Below, piece after piece: positions 36,761 through 48,300 of a DNA stretch of 64,000 nt. A program made the position numbers and the translations under genes. Location: the NCBI GenBank assembly GCA_026874595.1, contig CM049315.1, positions 39,696,164 through 39,760,163 on the forward strand, in the 5' to 3' direction. The notes below the pieces were generated by a model that did not search any database, was not told the DNA's origin, and worked only from the letters and a program-made list of their open reading frames with translations. This DNA is from Sipunculus nudus. Taxonomy: Eukaryota; Annelida; Sipuncula; Golfingiida; Sipunculidae. Numbering within the stretch: the stretch's first letter is position 1; every line of letters begins with the position of its first letter.

Positions 36761-37211
36761 AGTCCCTTTCACACATCCACGAATAGCAACACGGATCACC
36801 CCGGATCATCGTTCCGGCATCACCCGTGTTAACTCCGGCATCATCCGTGTTAACTCCGGTATCACCGTCCAAGCATCCTTGGTGATCCTTGTTGCGCCGG
36901 CATGTTTGGAGAACAAATTAAACCTCCGCAATTTTTCGTCCCGGAGTACACGGATTACAAATGGTCCGTATCTCTCCTTGTTGGCACCGTGCACTTCCGT
37001 GTAGCCACCGTATATAACTGGAAGTGTCCGTGTAGCCACCAGGGCTCCATATTGAGACCTGCATCTTCCAAACATGATCCGGGATGGTCCGTTTTGTTAT
37101 CCGTGAACGTGTGACAGTCCCATACACGAAATCGCGCCGCTGTCCCCGGAACACCAAGGATCAAAGTCTGAGATGATCTTTGTTGCTATCCGTAAATGTG
37201 TGAAAGGGGCT
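36761..37211. mobile_element. PIF/Harbinger-type MITE, 451 bp
   Basis: The ends AGTCCCTTTCACACAT.CACG and (minus strand) AGCCCCTTTCACACAT.TACG form inverted repeats that continue into ATAGCAACA. They are flanked by TAA at 36,758-36,760 and 37,212-37,214. A three-base TWA duplication is the Harbinger signature. The same terminal words bound the transposase-bearing element at 42.4-45.4 kb. The interior is GC-richer and repetitive: a 21-bp unit containing CCGTGTTAACTCCGGCATCA recurs near 36,812-36,865. The overlapping open frames inside it are by-products of this composition. Confidence 0.85.
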
Positions 37212-37576
37212 TAAGGTAGCAGTCCAAATGTTTTTTTACCCAACTCATATAAGACCCATAAAGTATACGTTATTTTAAACCCGGTACAGTGTTCTTTCTG
37301 ATGACCTATATATATTTGTTACATTTGCATTAATTTTCAATTAATATTTCAACATTTATTTCTAAATTGTACGTTATTTTAAGCTCCCAGCAACAGTAAG
37401 CAGGCCGATATTAAACTACACAACAATATGTCAAAAGTTTTTCTTTTTGGTTTCTCCTTTATCATGGATCTATCCACCTAAAACTAAAAATTTAAAAATT
37501 GATTTAATTAAATTTTAACCAAGAAAGACACTAAATGGGAAAAAAAAACGCTTTAGAGAAATGAAATTGTCGTGAA

Positions 37577-37862
37577 GGTTCTCTAGGCAGGAACACCAAG
37601 GTCCACACAGAGCACACTGAAAGCGTGTAATTGCATTGGGCATCCACCCAAATTAAAAACAAATACACACCCTTTATCTTTGGTTTGATCACACCGGGAC
37701 ACAAGCTCTCCTTGGTCTGATTATTTGCCCTTTGCCAGAACGTGTGTGACTAAACCAACGGGAGCGAGTGACCAATGTCTATAATTTTGGCGGATGCACA
37801 ATGCAAAACCAAGCTTTCAGTGTGCTCTGGGAGCACCCAGGTGTTTCTGCCCAGAGAACCTT
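37577..37862. mobile_element. Palindromic MITE-like repeat R4, copy B
   Basis: Imperfect inverted repeats of about 48 bp face each other: GGTTCTCTAGGCAGGAACAC...CAGAGCACACTGAAAGC (37,577-37,624) and its complement (37,815-37,862). The inner 17 bp are perfect. The right outer end continues to 37,890 with words shared with 21.26 and 54.65 kb. No coding capacity. Confidence 0.65.
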
Positions 37863-37919
37863 GGCATACCAAGCAGCGATTACACAAAACAATGTGCTAT
37901 ACTCTTCATCTGCTTAATT

Positions 37920-38065
37920 ACGTGTTTATGTATGCATTTATGTGTGTATGTATATATATGTATGTATGTTTGTCTGTATGGGCGTTTCCATCTGTATATC
38001 TCTATGTATATTTGCTAACAGGCGCACACACATATACTTATGTATATATGTATGGATAGAAGGAA
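37920..38065. repeat. (TATG)n-like low-complexity tract
   Basis: Degenerate TATG/TGTA repeats. They produce open frames rich in Tyr, Cys, Met and Val that are not genes. Confidence 0.85.
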
Positions 38066-38079
38066 AGATAGATAAACAG

Positions 38080-41000
38080 ATAGATACGAGGAATCGATGT
38101 ATAACATATATGACGTAAATTAACACATCTGCTGATATCAGTGCTGCATAATCGCTTCCAGAAGTTAATCGCATAGTATTGCATTGTGTAAAATTTATAT
38201 TTTTTTTATATTTATCCTAATACGCCATGCTCAACCTAAGTCACAACAAACTATTAAAAGAAATTCAAAGGTTATCTCGATGTGTTGGTCTGTGTTAAAC
38301 ACAATATTATAAACATTACATGAGGGCCATGAGCAAAACATGTGAAAGTTATCTATTCACCTGAATTTTTATAGATTTTATGTGTTTCCTGTCTTGCTCT
38401 GCGTACATATTAATGGACCCTAGGCAATTCCTGTTAGTAAAGGTTCCTATATCGACTCTATGACGGAAATATGAGATTTTTTTATTAACAAGCTGTTAGT
38501 AAACCTAGCAGTGTTGACAACCGTAAAAAAACATATACCAGCAAATGCACCAGGGGGCAAAACATATGAAGCAAGCTAGTCGGATTAGCCTAACCAGTGC
38601 ACCCCTCCTCCCGAACCGTTAATTTTCAAATCCTGAATATGTCCTAGCCATGTGGATTCAGTGTTTCATTTGAATTCTTTTCCTGGCTGTACCCAACATC
38701 AAAGCTGTTTCTCTTAGTATAATTTAAAAAGAAAAGGTTTGCCTTATTGGCCTTTGACCTTAAAAGGCAAATATTACACCTTTGATAAAATGGACTGGAC
38801 CATAATAATACTTCCCAGAGTATGTGTCCGAACTCTGAACAAGAAGATGTTGTCTACGTAAACATTTCTTACAAGTTTCTTGAAGTCTTCGGATTAAAAT
38901 TGTCATATGAAAAGCCATTATGGGATAAAAGACATTCTTAACTGAAATAGTCTTAAACTTAACGGTTATTAAAATTATGTTTATCTTGTTTTTCCTTGGT
39001 AGGCAAGTCTCATGTGTTACATACTGAAATGAAAGTGTATTGTTTTTAGTTTCATATTTGAAAATTATATAACTTTATCACATTTTTACTTTAGCATTTT
39101 ACCTTGAAGGTCACAATACTCATCCCAATCACCATTTTTTCCCGCTTTATTTCAAGTTAAACTCAAATTTCCTCAGGTAAAAAATCGAAATTAAGTAATT
39201 TCACCTGTCATGTCCGCTATTTTCTAATTAAATGGATATGGAAAAAAAGCGGATAGATAACGGAATTGGTACAGAGATAACTTTTCTTTAACGAAATTTG
39301 ACGGAAGGGTGATACATTCTTTCTCCTTGACCTATTGACCTTGAAGTAAACCATCAAATGGATCAACCAGTTAAATAATACTAAAACCTAACACTCTTTG
39401 GAAGCGTCTGTAGAATCATTTGTACCAATAGTGTAAGACTTGAACCAAAAACTTGCGCCATAATATTGGAAAAAAGCAATAACAATGGTAATTGCCATTT
39501 ATGTCTACAATATCCTTCATATTAAACAATTATTTCAAGATTAAAAAATCAGTAAATCTCATCCAAATTTCATTTTAATTGTAAAACCTGCATATTATTT
39601 GAACCTATTAGGTCAAAATAAATCTGGCCACTGTGACCTGTCTACCTTGAATTTGACATTCACGGTCAAATGCTCCTTTGGTAATCGGATTATTCTGAAA
39701 CCCCCTTATGCACTATAACAAAGTGAAACCAGGAGCAAACAGCATTGGCACGCAAAACTAAGAAAATAGACAAGAAATTCAAAAAGGCCTTTCATGTTGT
39801 TTGAAACATGATGTCTGTTACGTCAACAAAAAAACACATAAGTCTGAGAGAAACACTGAGTGGATGCGGCGCCTAAGACAATCGCAGCTAGTGTAGATGA
39901 AGAGATATCATGTCATATTCGGGGATAGCTTTTTCTTTCTCCACAAAGGACACATTCATAAAGTCGACGCGGAATAATCTTACGCAATGTAGTCATGAGT
40001 CTTCATTTGCAAACACATTCTCATAAACATGATGATAATTTATGGCGATACTCATATTGTATTTTTTTCTGAACAGGGGCTCTTCATTCCAAAGCTGAAA
40101 AGGTACACGCAGAGACTACCCATATTGCGATATATTTGACAGAACTATTGATAGTAATTCTAACCTGCAGATAAAATTTCGGCAAGATATCTAAATGGCA
40201 AACTGATAAATTAGACACATTAGTCTTTGTTTTTGAGCCGGTCCTTTAATTCTCACGAAATCAAAGTAATCTTTACCTCTCAAAGCTTTCTAATCTTCCG
40301 GAATTCTTTTAAAACGAATATAATTTCTTTAATATATCTTTGAGCCTGACATTTATTTAGCAGGTGTTCAGTTATTATGAATTCATCCGACACTTCAAGA
40401 ACTATTCCCGTCAAGAGTCTATCTTGACGAAAATGTATACCTGAGTGCAAACCAGTAAGCTTTTCACACAATGCGTTACATTTCAGTTTCGCTTATTTAA
40501 TTAGAAGATATTGGGTTAACTCTTTAGAATAATAATAATAACCATAAATATAAGGATACCACTCTTGTAACAGGACTTTGTTTAAACCAAGAAAGTTAGT
40601 TTTCCCCAAAAGTATGTTTCCTTCACGTTTTCTATTTCTGTATTATGATTATTTTGCTACCCGACATTATGTTTCCGCTGACTTTACAACTTCGGTATAC
40701 TAACAGTAAAGATTTCTAAACATTTGACTCTGAACATTGACACCTAGTCGTTTCTATGTTTAGTTAACTAAAAAAACCGGATAATATTACAGATATTTAA
40801 GCTTAAATTCGCATTACGGTTTTACTCAATTGATAATTCTTACATAAGTATACTAAAATTTAGTGATCATGTGTGAATAGTATGTATGTATCATTTTACA
40901 CTTCAACAACATGTGTTAGTGTCATTAAATATCTAATCCTTGATCCATACTTTAACTTTTAGTTTAATATTTACACTTAAAATACAGTTCTCAGGATATA

Positions 41001-42384
41001 CGATACGGGTACCGAACTGAGATTCAATTGTTGCGTACCCGTCGTCGAGTCGAGAGGATTACCAGAAGAGGAACAAATGATCCCTCTAGGGTCGTTACTG
41101 CTTCTGGCGCAACACAAGACTAACCTAGTTTTTAATCAGATATGGCAGGTGTTATAAAGGAAATAAAACCCACGAGCTGACTTTTCGACGTGTAAGAAAA
41201 ACCTTAACTTCAAATGTCATTGGAGAAAAACATGCTGTCTTCCATTATTTGTCTGTTTTGCTGAAATAGTTCATGTTACCTCAACCGGAGTCAAATGAAG
41301 GTCCGTGAACCACTTAAAATAAATTCTTCGCTACAATTATCACGCCTTGGTGGTGTATACGTGTCATTTGCAATACTCCAATGTCTTAATACCATTATAG
41401 AATAGATCAGGTATCCCATAAAACTAATCAGTCTCTAGTGCAGTTGTTTATTTAATCTTGTGTCCAATTTGGGTCAATTTCATAGAAAACAAAAACTCAT
41501 TGCATTATTACGTCAGCTGCTGTAAGCCTAGACAAGCGTCTTTTGCTTGTTGACAAATGTCTAAATGTTTAAATCAGAAGAGCAGTATCATGAATCGAAT
41601 CCCATTATGCCGAAGTTATCATGATTTTTAACACAATCGTCTTTGTATAGTTTTTTTTTTCATTTTTTAGCGAAGTTGTATGAACCAGTGAAATGTTCCA
41701 AGTATAGTCCTAAGTATATAAAAAATCAGGCGTGGTCCATAAAAAGCGTTATTCCATTTAAGACTTTGCATTAAACACACCTTTGCCACCAAACTCTTTC
41801 CACAGATAGATTCTCGGGCGCTGTGCCTAGAGTACTTTCGGTTAGCATTCCAGAGATCCTTTTTAACCGTGGCAGGTTTTTTCTCCTTGTTTCTTTGCCC
41901 TCTCATAGGGCCTGCCATTTTGGCGTCTACGCAAGGTCGCATGTCGTAATTATGGGTATACCGTTAGCAGTGTAAATTATTCACAATATGGTTACCATAC
42001 GATGTTTGTATGAAAATGAAGGCAAAATTGAAATACCTTTGGTAATAATTCAGGTCATGACACACCTGTTTGTTGTTTACTCCTTGAGACCGTGAATTCA
42101 TTTTAGTCTTAGGCCGTTCAGGTTTTCAATCCTTCTCTCACTGTTTGTACGTTTTTTTAATAAATTATTAGAATGGATAATTGAATTTTTGTATCATATT
42201 TTACTTACCTTAACCTGGATACAGAAGACCCGGAATACACGATACGACACATCATTCAAAACTCATATAAATGACCGTGGGTGATACGGTTTATAAAGTC
42301 ATATAACGCAATTAAATGGCTCATATCAGCCCGGCCCTCAGTCGCCCAAGAATGAAATCGACAAGCTTCACGATTCGTCTGGCG
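38080..42384. other. Intergenic AT-rich DNA, nothing assigned
   Basis: It includes weak GACCTTTGACCTT-like words near 38.75, 39.32 and 39.6 kb, possibly very old relatives of the half-site repeats, and R5 copy B at 41,933-41,966. A 91-codon minus frame at 41,667-41,942 is not recognised. Confidence 0.4.
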
Positions 42385-42387
42385 TAA

Positions 42388-42760
42388 TGCCCTTTTCACA
42401 CATTCACGTTTGATCGTACGTCTGGCCACGTTTTGCAACGTTCTCGGAGAACGTGGGTGGTCTTGGAGGTTGGAAATGGTCGCCGGCGACGTACGCTCAT
42501 TGTTCGTCCATTGTACGTTGTCATTACGTCCAGTACGTTCGACTTACGACTGGATCGCGAAATAAAACGTGCGATCCCCGTACGCTTTTAGTACGTCCAC
42601 AACGCCCCCTGTACGATATTCTTACGTTGTTAAAACGCTTACTGCGACCATTTTACGCTGTATCACGTCAACCTTACGATCGATTTACGTGTGTACTACG
42701 TGTTTTGCGATCTTAGGACGCTCAGTGAGCGTTGTTTGCGTCTTTTGTAGGACTCGAGTA
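42388..42760. repeat. Left subterminal ACG/CGT-rich repeat zone
   Basis: More than twenty ACG-containing words (TACGT, AACGT, TTACG, CACGT) recur at roughly 10-15 base intervals. A matching zone occupies about 44,870-45,356. Confidence 0.75.
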
Positions 42761-42892
42761 CCAAGTATATATTAACCCCGGTTGTTTTTAGTAGCTTTCA
42801 TTTCCAGTCTGACTTCCGATGAGTGAACATCATACCAGCTATTGCAAGACACATGTTGGTGGCAATATATGTTGCCATTCTGAATGATTTGA

Positions 42893-44119
42893 TTGCTGCA
42901 AAAGAAAGCGCCTTGGCTGTTTTGGCGGAGGAGATGCGGAACGATGGGGAAACGGCGCGAGAGATGGGTGAGGCCTTGGCTGCAAACCAGAATTCTCTTC
43001 AGCCAGTACGAGCAGCTGATGATGGAGTTGGAGATGGCTGACAATGCCAGCTTCAAGAACTTTCTTCGCCTCGACCCGCAAATGTTCTATGAACTGCTGG
43101 AAAGAGTTGGTCGTCGCATTCAACGTCAAGACATCTTCTGGAGGAAAGCACTGCCTCGAGGCTTTGCATGAAGCTAGCCTGCACCCTCAGGTTCTTGGCC
43201 ACTGGCTGCACATACAAGTCTCTGATGTACAACTTCCGTGTGGCGCACAACACCCTTGCTCGGTTCATATCGGAGGCAATTATTTCGGAATATGCTGATG
43301 AAGTCCTCGCTATACCTACCACCATCCAGGGTTGGCTGGACATTGCTGAACTTTTCTCCAGAAGATGTAATTTTCACTACTGCCTTGGAGCTATAGACGG
43401 CAAACATATTGCAATCTGGTGTCCTTCGAGATGCAGATCACCATATTACAACTGTAAGGGCGTCAATTCCATTGTTTTGATGGCCCTTGATGATGCGGAC
43501 TAATATTCATTTGGGTTGATGTTGGTGCCAATGAATCATGTACGGACAGTCAGATATTCGGGACCTGCGAACTCAAGACTACAACAGAGGATGGTACTAT
43601 TGTTTTCCCTCCACCCACACCACTACTAGGAGATAACTAGGATCTACCCGATTTTATTATCGGAGATGATGCTTTCCTCTTGAGGACCTGTGATTATGAA
43701 ACCCTACTGTCGAAATCTCACAGATGAAGAGCGGATATTTAATTACAGGCTTTTAAGAGCCAAAAGAGTGGTTGAGAACGCCTTTGGAATATTAGTGCAA
43801 ACGATTTGCCTGTTTGTTGACTACTCTGAAACTGTCTCCAAGGAATGTGGAAAGCGTGACTCTGGCTTGTGTTTGCCTGCACAATATAATGCGGAGACGC
43901 TATCCTGCTATGCAAAATGCTCTCTTACGCAGCGAGGACCTGCAGGGTATACCTGGTGCCTGACGTCAAGGACAAAACTTAAATGTGAACTTTCAACCAG
44001 GCCGTGGCAACAGTGCAACAAATGTAGCAAAAAATGTGAGGGATTATTTATCAAGGTATTACTCGCATTCTGTAAGAGCTGTGCCATGGCAGGCTGCAAG
44101 TGTTTTCCCAGAACGATAA
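42893..44119 (+). pseudogene. Harbinger transposase (HARBI1-like DDE nuclease), frameshifted pseudogene
   Basis: The family cuts and joins transposon ends with a DDE/RNase H-like domain. Reading through several frames shows the family landmarks in order. The N-terminal region has FSQYEQLMMELE, SFKNFLRL and MFYELLERV (42,893-43,171). Then LRFLATGCTYKSL. The first catalytic Asp is in GAIDGKHIAIWCP (codon 43,396-43,398), and the second acidic region is IWVDVG (Asp codon 43,518-43,520) with SCTDSQIF. Then FIIGDDAF, the ERIFNYRLLRAKRVVENAFGI box holding the catalytic Glu (about 43,730-43,795), and the LHNIMRRRYP C-terminal box (from about 43,880). Breaks: a frame change near 43,165; an in-frame TAA at 43,501-43,503 with a frame change; TAG at 43,638-43,640; another frame change near 43,690; one between about 43,800 and 43,855; and TGA at 43,961-43,963. 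The last natural stop is probably TAA at 44,117-44,119. Assignment to Harbinger is secure. It is a transposon copy, not the host HARBI1 gene, because it sits inside matching terminal repeats. Confidence 0.9.
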
Positions 44120-44869
44120 CATTTTTTAAAGCTACATTTCAGTGCATAACAAGAGACACTAAGCAATAATAATTGTTAGTATGTTGAAACGTGGTTTTGT
44201 AAAATTGCAATGTATGCAAAAGATTGGAAGTTGTTTAAAATGTTTATAATTTTGTGATATATTATTATTAAAAGTTGATTGTGCTTTTGCCTTTTCAATT
44301 GAAATTATTACTTTTTTATATGCCTTGTCCCATAGTCTAAAAATGTAGTCTGAAAAAAGTAAATATAAAATATAAAAATTACACATTTATTTCTACATAC
44401 ACCCAATAGTTCAACAGTTAGTACAGGATAAGAATACCTTATTGGTAAAATAGAAAATAATGCATTTGCTACCGCCCTTATAATACGAAATGTAATTTCT
44501 CACAGTTATTTGATATACACATGCCAATTAATCTTAGTTATTCATGTTCCCCATGTTATGCTTACATCCTTAATGTCATTTTATATGAGAGGGTCTTGCC
44601 TATATCTGGCAACTGTCACACCAGTGAAGAGTGTTATACAGTGTGTAACCATCTGATAAAAAAAGAAAGAAAGAAAGATAAATAGTATATTTATATTTAT
44701 TATTTTAAACTATTTATTATTTTATTTTATTTATTTTAAACTACAATAAACTATAAAATTTCTGGGTATTGTGGAATAAGGAATTGGGACCAAGTTTATG
44801 ATTCATTTTGTTACGCTTCGATATTTGGACTTTTTATTGAAATACAAAATTAGATTTATTAAAAAAAAT

Positions 44870-45356
44870 GACGCAATGAGAACGCCGAGATAACGTGGTA
44901 AGAACGTGCTGAAAACGTACAACAGACGCCATGAACGTTTACAGAATGTGAAGAGAACCTAATTGGGACTTCTTGGACGTAGAGAGAACGAATGCGAAAC
45001 GCCAAAGACGCGCTGATGACGTAATAAGAGCGCACAATGAACGTAGTATGGACGTACAATTGACTCAGTCAAGAAATTATGGCGACCACCCGCGTTCTAT
45101 GTACGTCCTTCGCACGTCCTTTGTACGTCCACTACGTTTTTTTTGTACGTTGCATACGTTCTGAAGTACGTTTCGGCACGTTTGTCGCGATCGACCGCGC
45201 TCAAGTTTTACAGGAAAACTTTGTCGTAGAGGGTTGGCGATCATGGCGACTCTGCGACGACTTCTGGGGACCATTGTACGTTCAACACCGCGACCACCAC
45301 GTTTCCCGAGAACGTGGTGATCGTAGTTACTAGAACGTGTATGTGTGAAAGGGGTT
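44870..45356. repeat. Right subterminal ACG/CGT-rich repeat zone
   Basis: The mirror of the left zone. AACG/GACG words dominate up to about 45,060 and TACGT/CACGT words after it, so the zone itself has an approximate inversion point near 45,060. Confidence 0.75.
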
Positions 45357-48300
45357 TAACTGAGCTTTTTGACCCATCACCCCCTAATAAAATCAACAAG
45401 CGTCAGAAAAGGGTTGAGGTCAATATGATTTATGACGCACCATCCGGGAATGAAACTTACAACAAAATTGTCTCTGAATTTGTATACGGTGCCGGCGAGT
45501 GTGTGTTTTTAAAGTGCCTTATTTGAGCGCTTTAGGAGAACAAGTGACCCAGGGGTCATGACGCTCAGCTGACCAGGAAGACATTGACAAAAGTAATTTT
45601 ATCATCTGAATGTCAAATTTGAATGAAATACTTTTTCCAAACTTGACCTTTTGTATAAAATCATCTAATATTCATTGGGGTACTATGGAGCTCTGTAGCA
45701 TGAAGGATATGGGTAACAGACACCTATTTTCAAGGTTTACAAGATGACTTTTCAGGGGTCTCCCAGCATGTCAAAAAATAAAATTCTAGGTCCAGTTATT
45801 ATGATTTGTGCCCTGTTAACAGATGACCAAATGTTTATTCTGGGGGGTATTTCAAAGCCGCATAGGATGAAGGATATGGGTAACAGAGATGTAATTTCAG
45901 GTGCACAAGGAGACTTTTCAGGGGCCTCCCAGCATATCAAATTAGGAGATTCTAGGTCAAGTCATTATAATTTGTGCTTTGTTAACAGATGACCAAATCT
46001 TTACTCTGGGGAGTACTTCGGAGCCCCAGAGCATGAAGGATATGGGTAACAGAGACCTAATTTCAGGTTTCCAAGATGTTTCATGGACCTCCCTGCATGT
46101 TAAGAAAGAAGATTCTAGGTCAAGTCATTATGATTTGTGGCCTGTTAACAGATGACCAAATGTTTAAAGGTCTCAAAAATCAAGAAAAAAATTCTTAAAA
46201 AATCATAATACAGGTGGCACCACCAGTCTACAGAAACTGATGAAACAAGCCATTATCTATACAAATGTAGACAATCATGGTGATCAATGCATTAGTTATT
46301 GTATCAATTTTTGCATTATTCTGGGAGGAACTTCCGAGCCTCATAGCTGAAAGGATATCAGTAACAGAGACCTTGTATCAGGTTTCCATATAGACTTTTT
46401 ATGACCGTCCTTGCATGTCACGACAGAAGATTCTAGGTCCAGTTGATATGATTTGTGCCCTGTTAACAGATGACCAAATCTTAAAAGGTTTCAAAAATAG
46501 AGAAAAAAAACTTAAAAAAATCGAAAAAATACAGGTGGCGCCACCAGAATGCAGAAACTGATGAAACATTTCATGATCAATATCCATGCAAAGAATCATG
46601 GTGATCAATATAATAATTGTTCAGATACTTGAGCTTTTGTATCAAATTTTCCATTATTCGCGGGGGTACTTCAGAGCCCCAAACCTCAGAGGTTATGGGT
46701 AACAGAGACCTAATTTCAAGTTTTTAAGGAGACTTTTCATGGGCCTCTCAGCATGTCAAGAGAGAAGATTCTAGGTCCAGTCGTTACGATTTGTGCCATG
46801 TTAACAGATGACCGCATCTTATGAGGTCTCAAAAATAGAGAAAAAAAATTCGTAAAAATAAAAAAAAATACAGGTGGCGCCACCATACTGCAGAAACTGA
46901 TGACACATTCCATGATCAATATCCATGCAAAGAATCATGGTGATCACTGCAATAGTTGTTTAGATACTTGAGCTTTTGTATCAAATTTTCCATTATTCTG
47001 GGGGGTACTTCGGAGCCCCATAGCTCAAAGGTTATGGGTTACAGAGACCTAGTTTCAGGTTTCCAAAGAGACTTTTTATGGGCCTCCCTGCATGTCAAGA
47101 GAGAAGATTCTAGGTGTAGTCGTTACGATTTGTGCCCTGTTAACAGATGGCCACATCTTCAAAGGTCTTGAAAAAAAGAGAAAAAAAATTCGTAAAAATT
47201 TGAAAAAAATAGAGGTGGCGCACCCTCTCTGCAGAACCTGATGGAACAGCTCATGATCAATATGTATGCCAAAAATCATGACCATCAGTGTTGTAGTTAT
47301 TGAGATACTGCACTTTTTGTATAAAATTTTCCATTATTCTGGGGGGTATTTTGGAGTCATACAGCCTAAAGAATATAGGTAACAGAGACCTAATTTCAGG
47401 TTTCCATGGAGAATTTTCATGGGTCTCCCTGTGTGTCAAGAATGAAGATTCTAGGTCCAGTTTTTATGATTTGTGCCCTGTTAACAGATGTTCATATCTT
47501 TAAAGGTCTCAAAAAATAGATAAAACATTCGTAAAAAAACCCGAACAAATACAGGTTGTGCCACCATTCTGCAGGAACTGATGGAACACCTCTTGATCAA
47601 TAGTTCTGCCACAAATCATGACCATCAGTGAAGTAGTTATTGAGATATTGAAGTTTTTGTATGAAATTTTTGACTACTCTGGGGGGTACTTTTGGGTCCC
47701 ATAGCTAGAAGGATATGGGTAACAGAGACCTAATTTCTGGTTTCCATGGAGACTTTTCATAGGTCTCTCAGTGTATTGAGAATGAAGATTCTAGGTCCAG
47801 TCGTTACGATTTGTGCCATGCTAACAGATGACAGCATCCTTAAAGGTCTCAAAAATAGAGGAAGAAATCGTAAAAAAATCAAACAATATAGGTGGCGCCA
47901 CCACTCTACAAGAACTGATGGAACATCTCACGATCAATATGTATGCCAAAAATCATGACCATCAGTCAAGTAGTTAATGAGATATTGAAGTTTTTGTATG
48001 AAATTTTTTTCTTTTCTGGGGGGTAGTTTGGGGCTCCATAGCTCGAAGGATATGGGTAACAGAGACCTAATTTCTGGTTTCCATGACTTTTCATAGGTCT
48101 CAGTGTGTCAAGAATGAAGATTCTAAGTCCAGTCGTTACGATTTGTGCCTTGTTAACAGATGTTCACATTTTTAAAGGTCTCAAAAATAGAGAAAAAAAT
48201 TCGTAAAAAATTGAAAAATACAGGTGGCGCCACCAGTCTTCAGTAACTGAAGGAACCTCTCATGATCAATATGTATGCCAAAAATCATGACCATCAGTCA

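Larger units (their letters stand above)
42388..45356 (+). mobile_element. PIF/Harbinger DNA transposon, ~3.0 kb
   Basis: Terminal inverted repeats TGCCCTTTTCACACATTCACG and (minus strand) AACCCCTTTCACACATACACG match at most positions and are flanked by TAA at 42,385-42,387 and 45,357-45,359. A broken transposase lies near the middle. The ~400 bp next to each end are dense in ACG/CGT words. No second open frame for the Myb-like partner protein that many Harbinger elements encode was recognised, so this copy is probably inactive. Confidence 0.9.

Noticed and set aside
36645-37164. Cluster of overlapping frames on both strands
   Set aside because: All lie in or across the 451-bp Harbinger MITE, whose GC-rich 21-bp repeats leave several frames open.
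41667-41942. 91-codon minus-strand frame with a basic N-terminal stretch (MAGPMRGQRNKEKK)
   Set aside because: No family is recognised, there is no supporting splice or promoter signal, and the frame runs into an AT-rich, hydrophobic tail typical of chance. Kept only as a note.
42388-45356. Host HARBI1 gene
   Set aside because: The frame is broken at several places and sits between matching terminal repeats with TAA duplications, so it is a transposon copy.
44900-45356. CRISPR-like regularly spaced short repeats
   Set aside because: ACG words vary in flanking bases and spacing and lie at both ends of a transposon in an animal genome.
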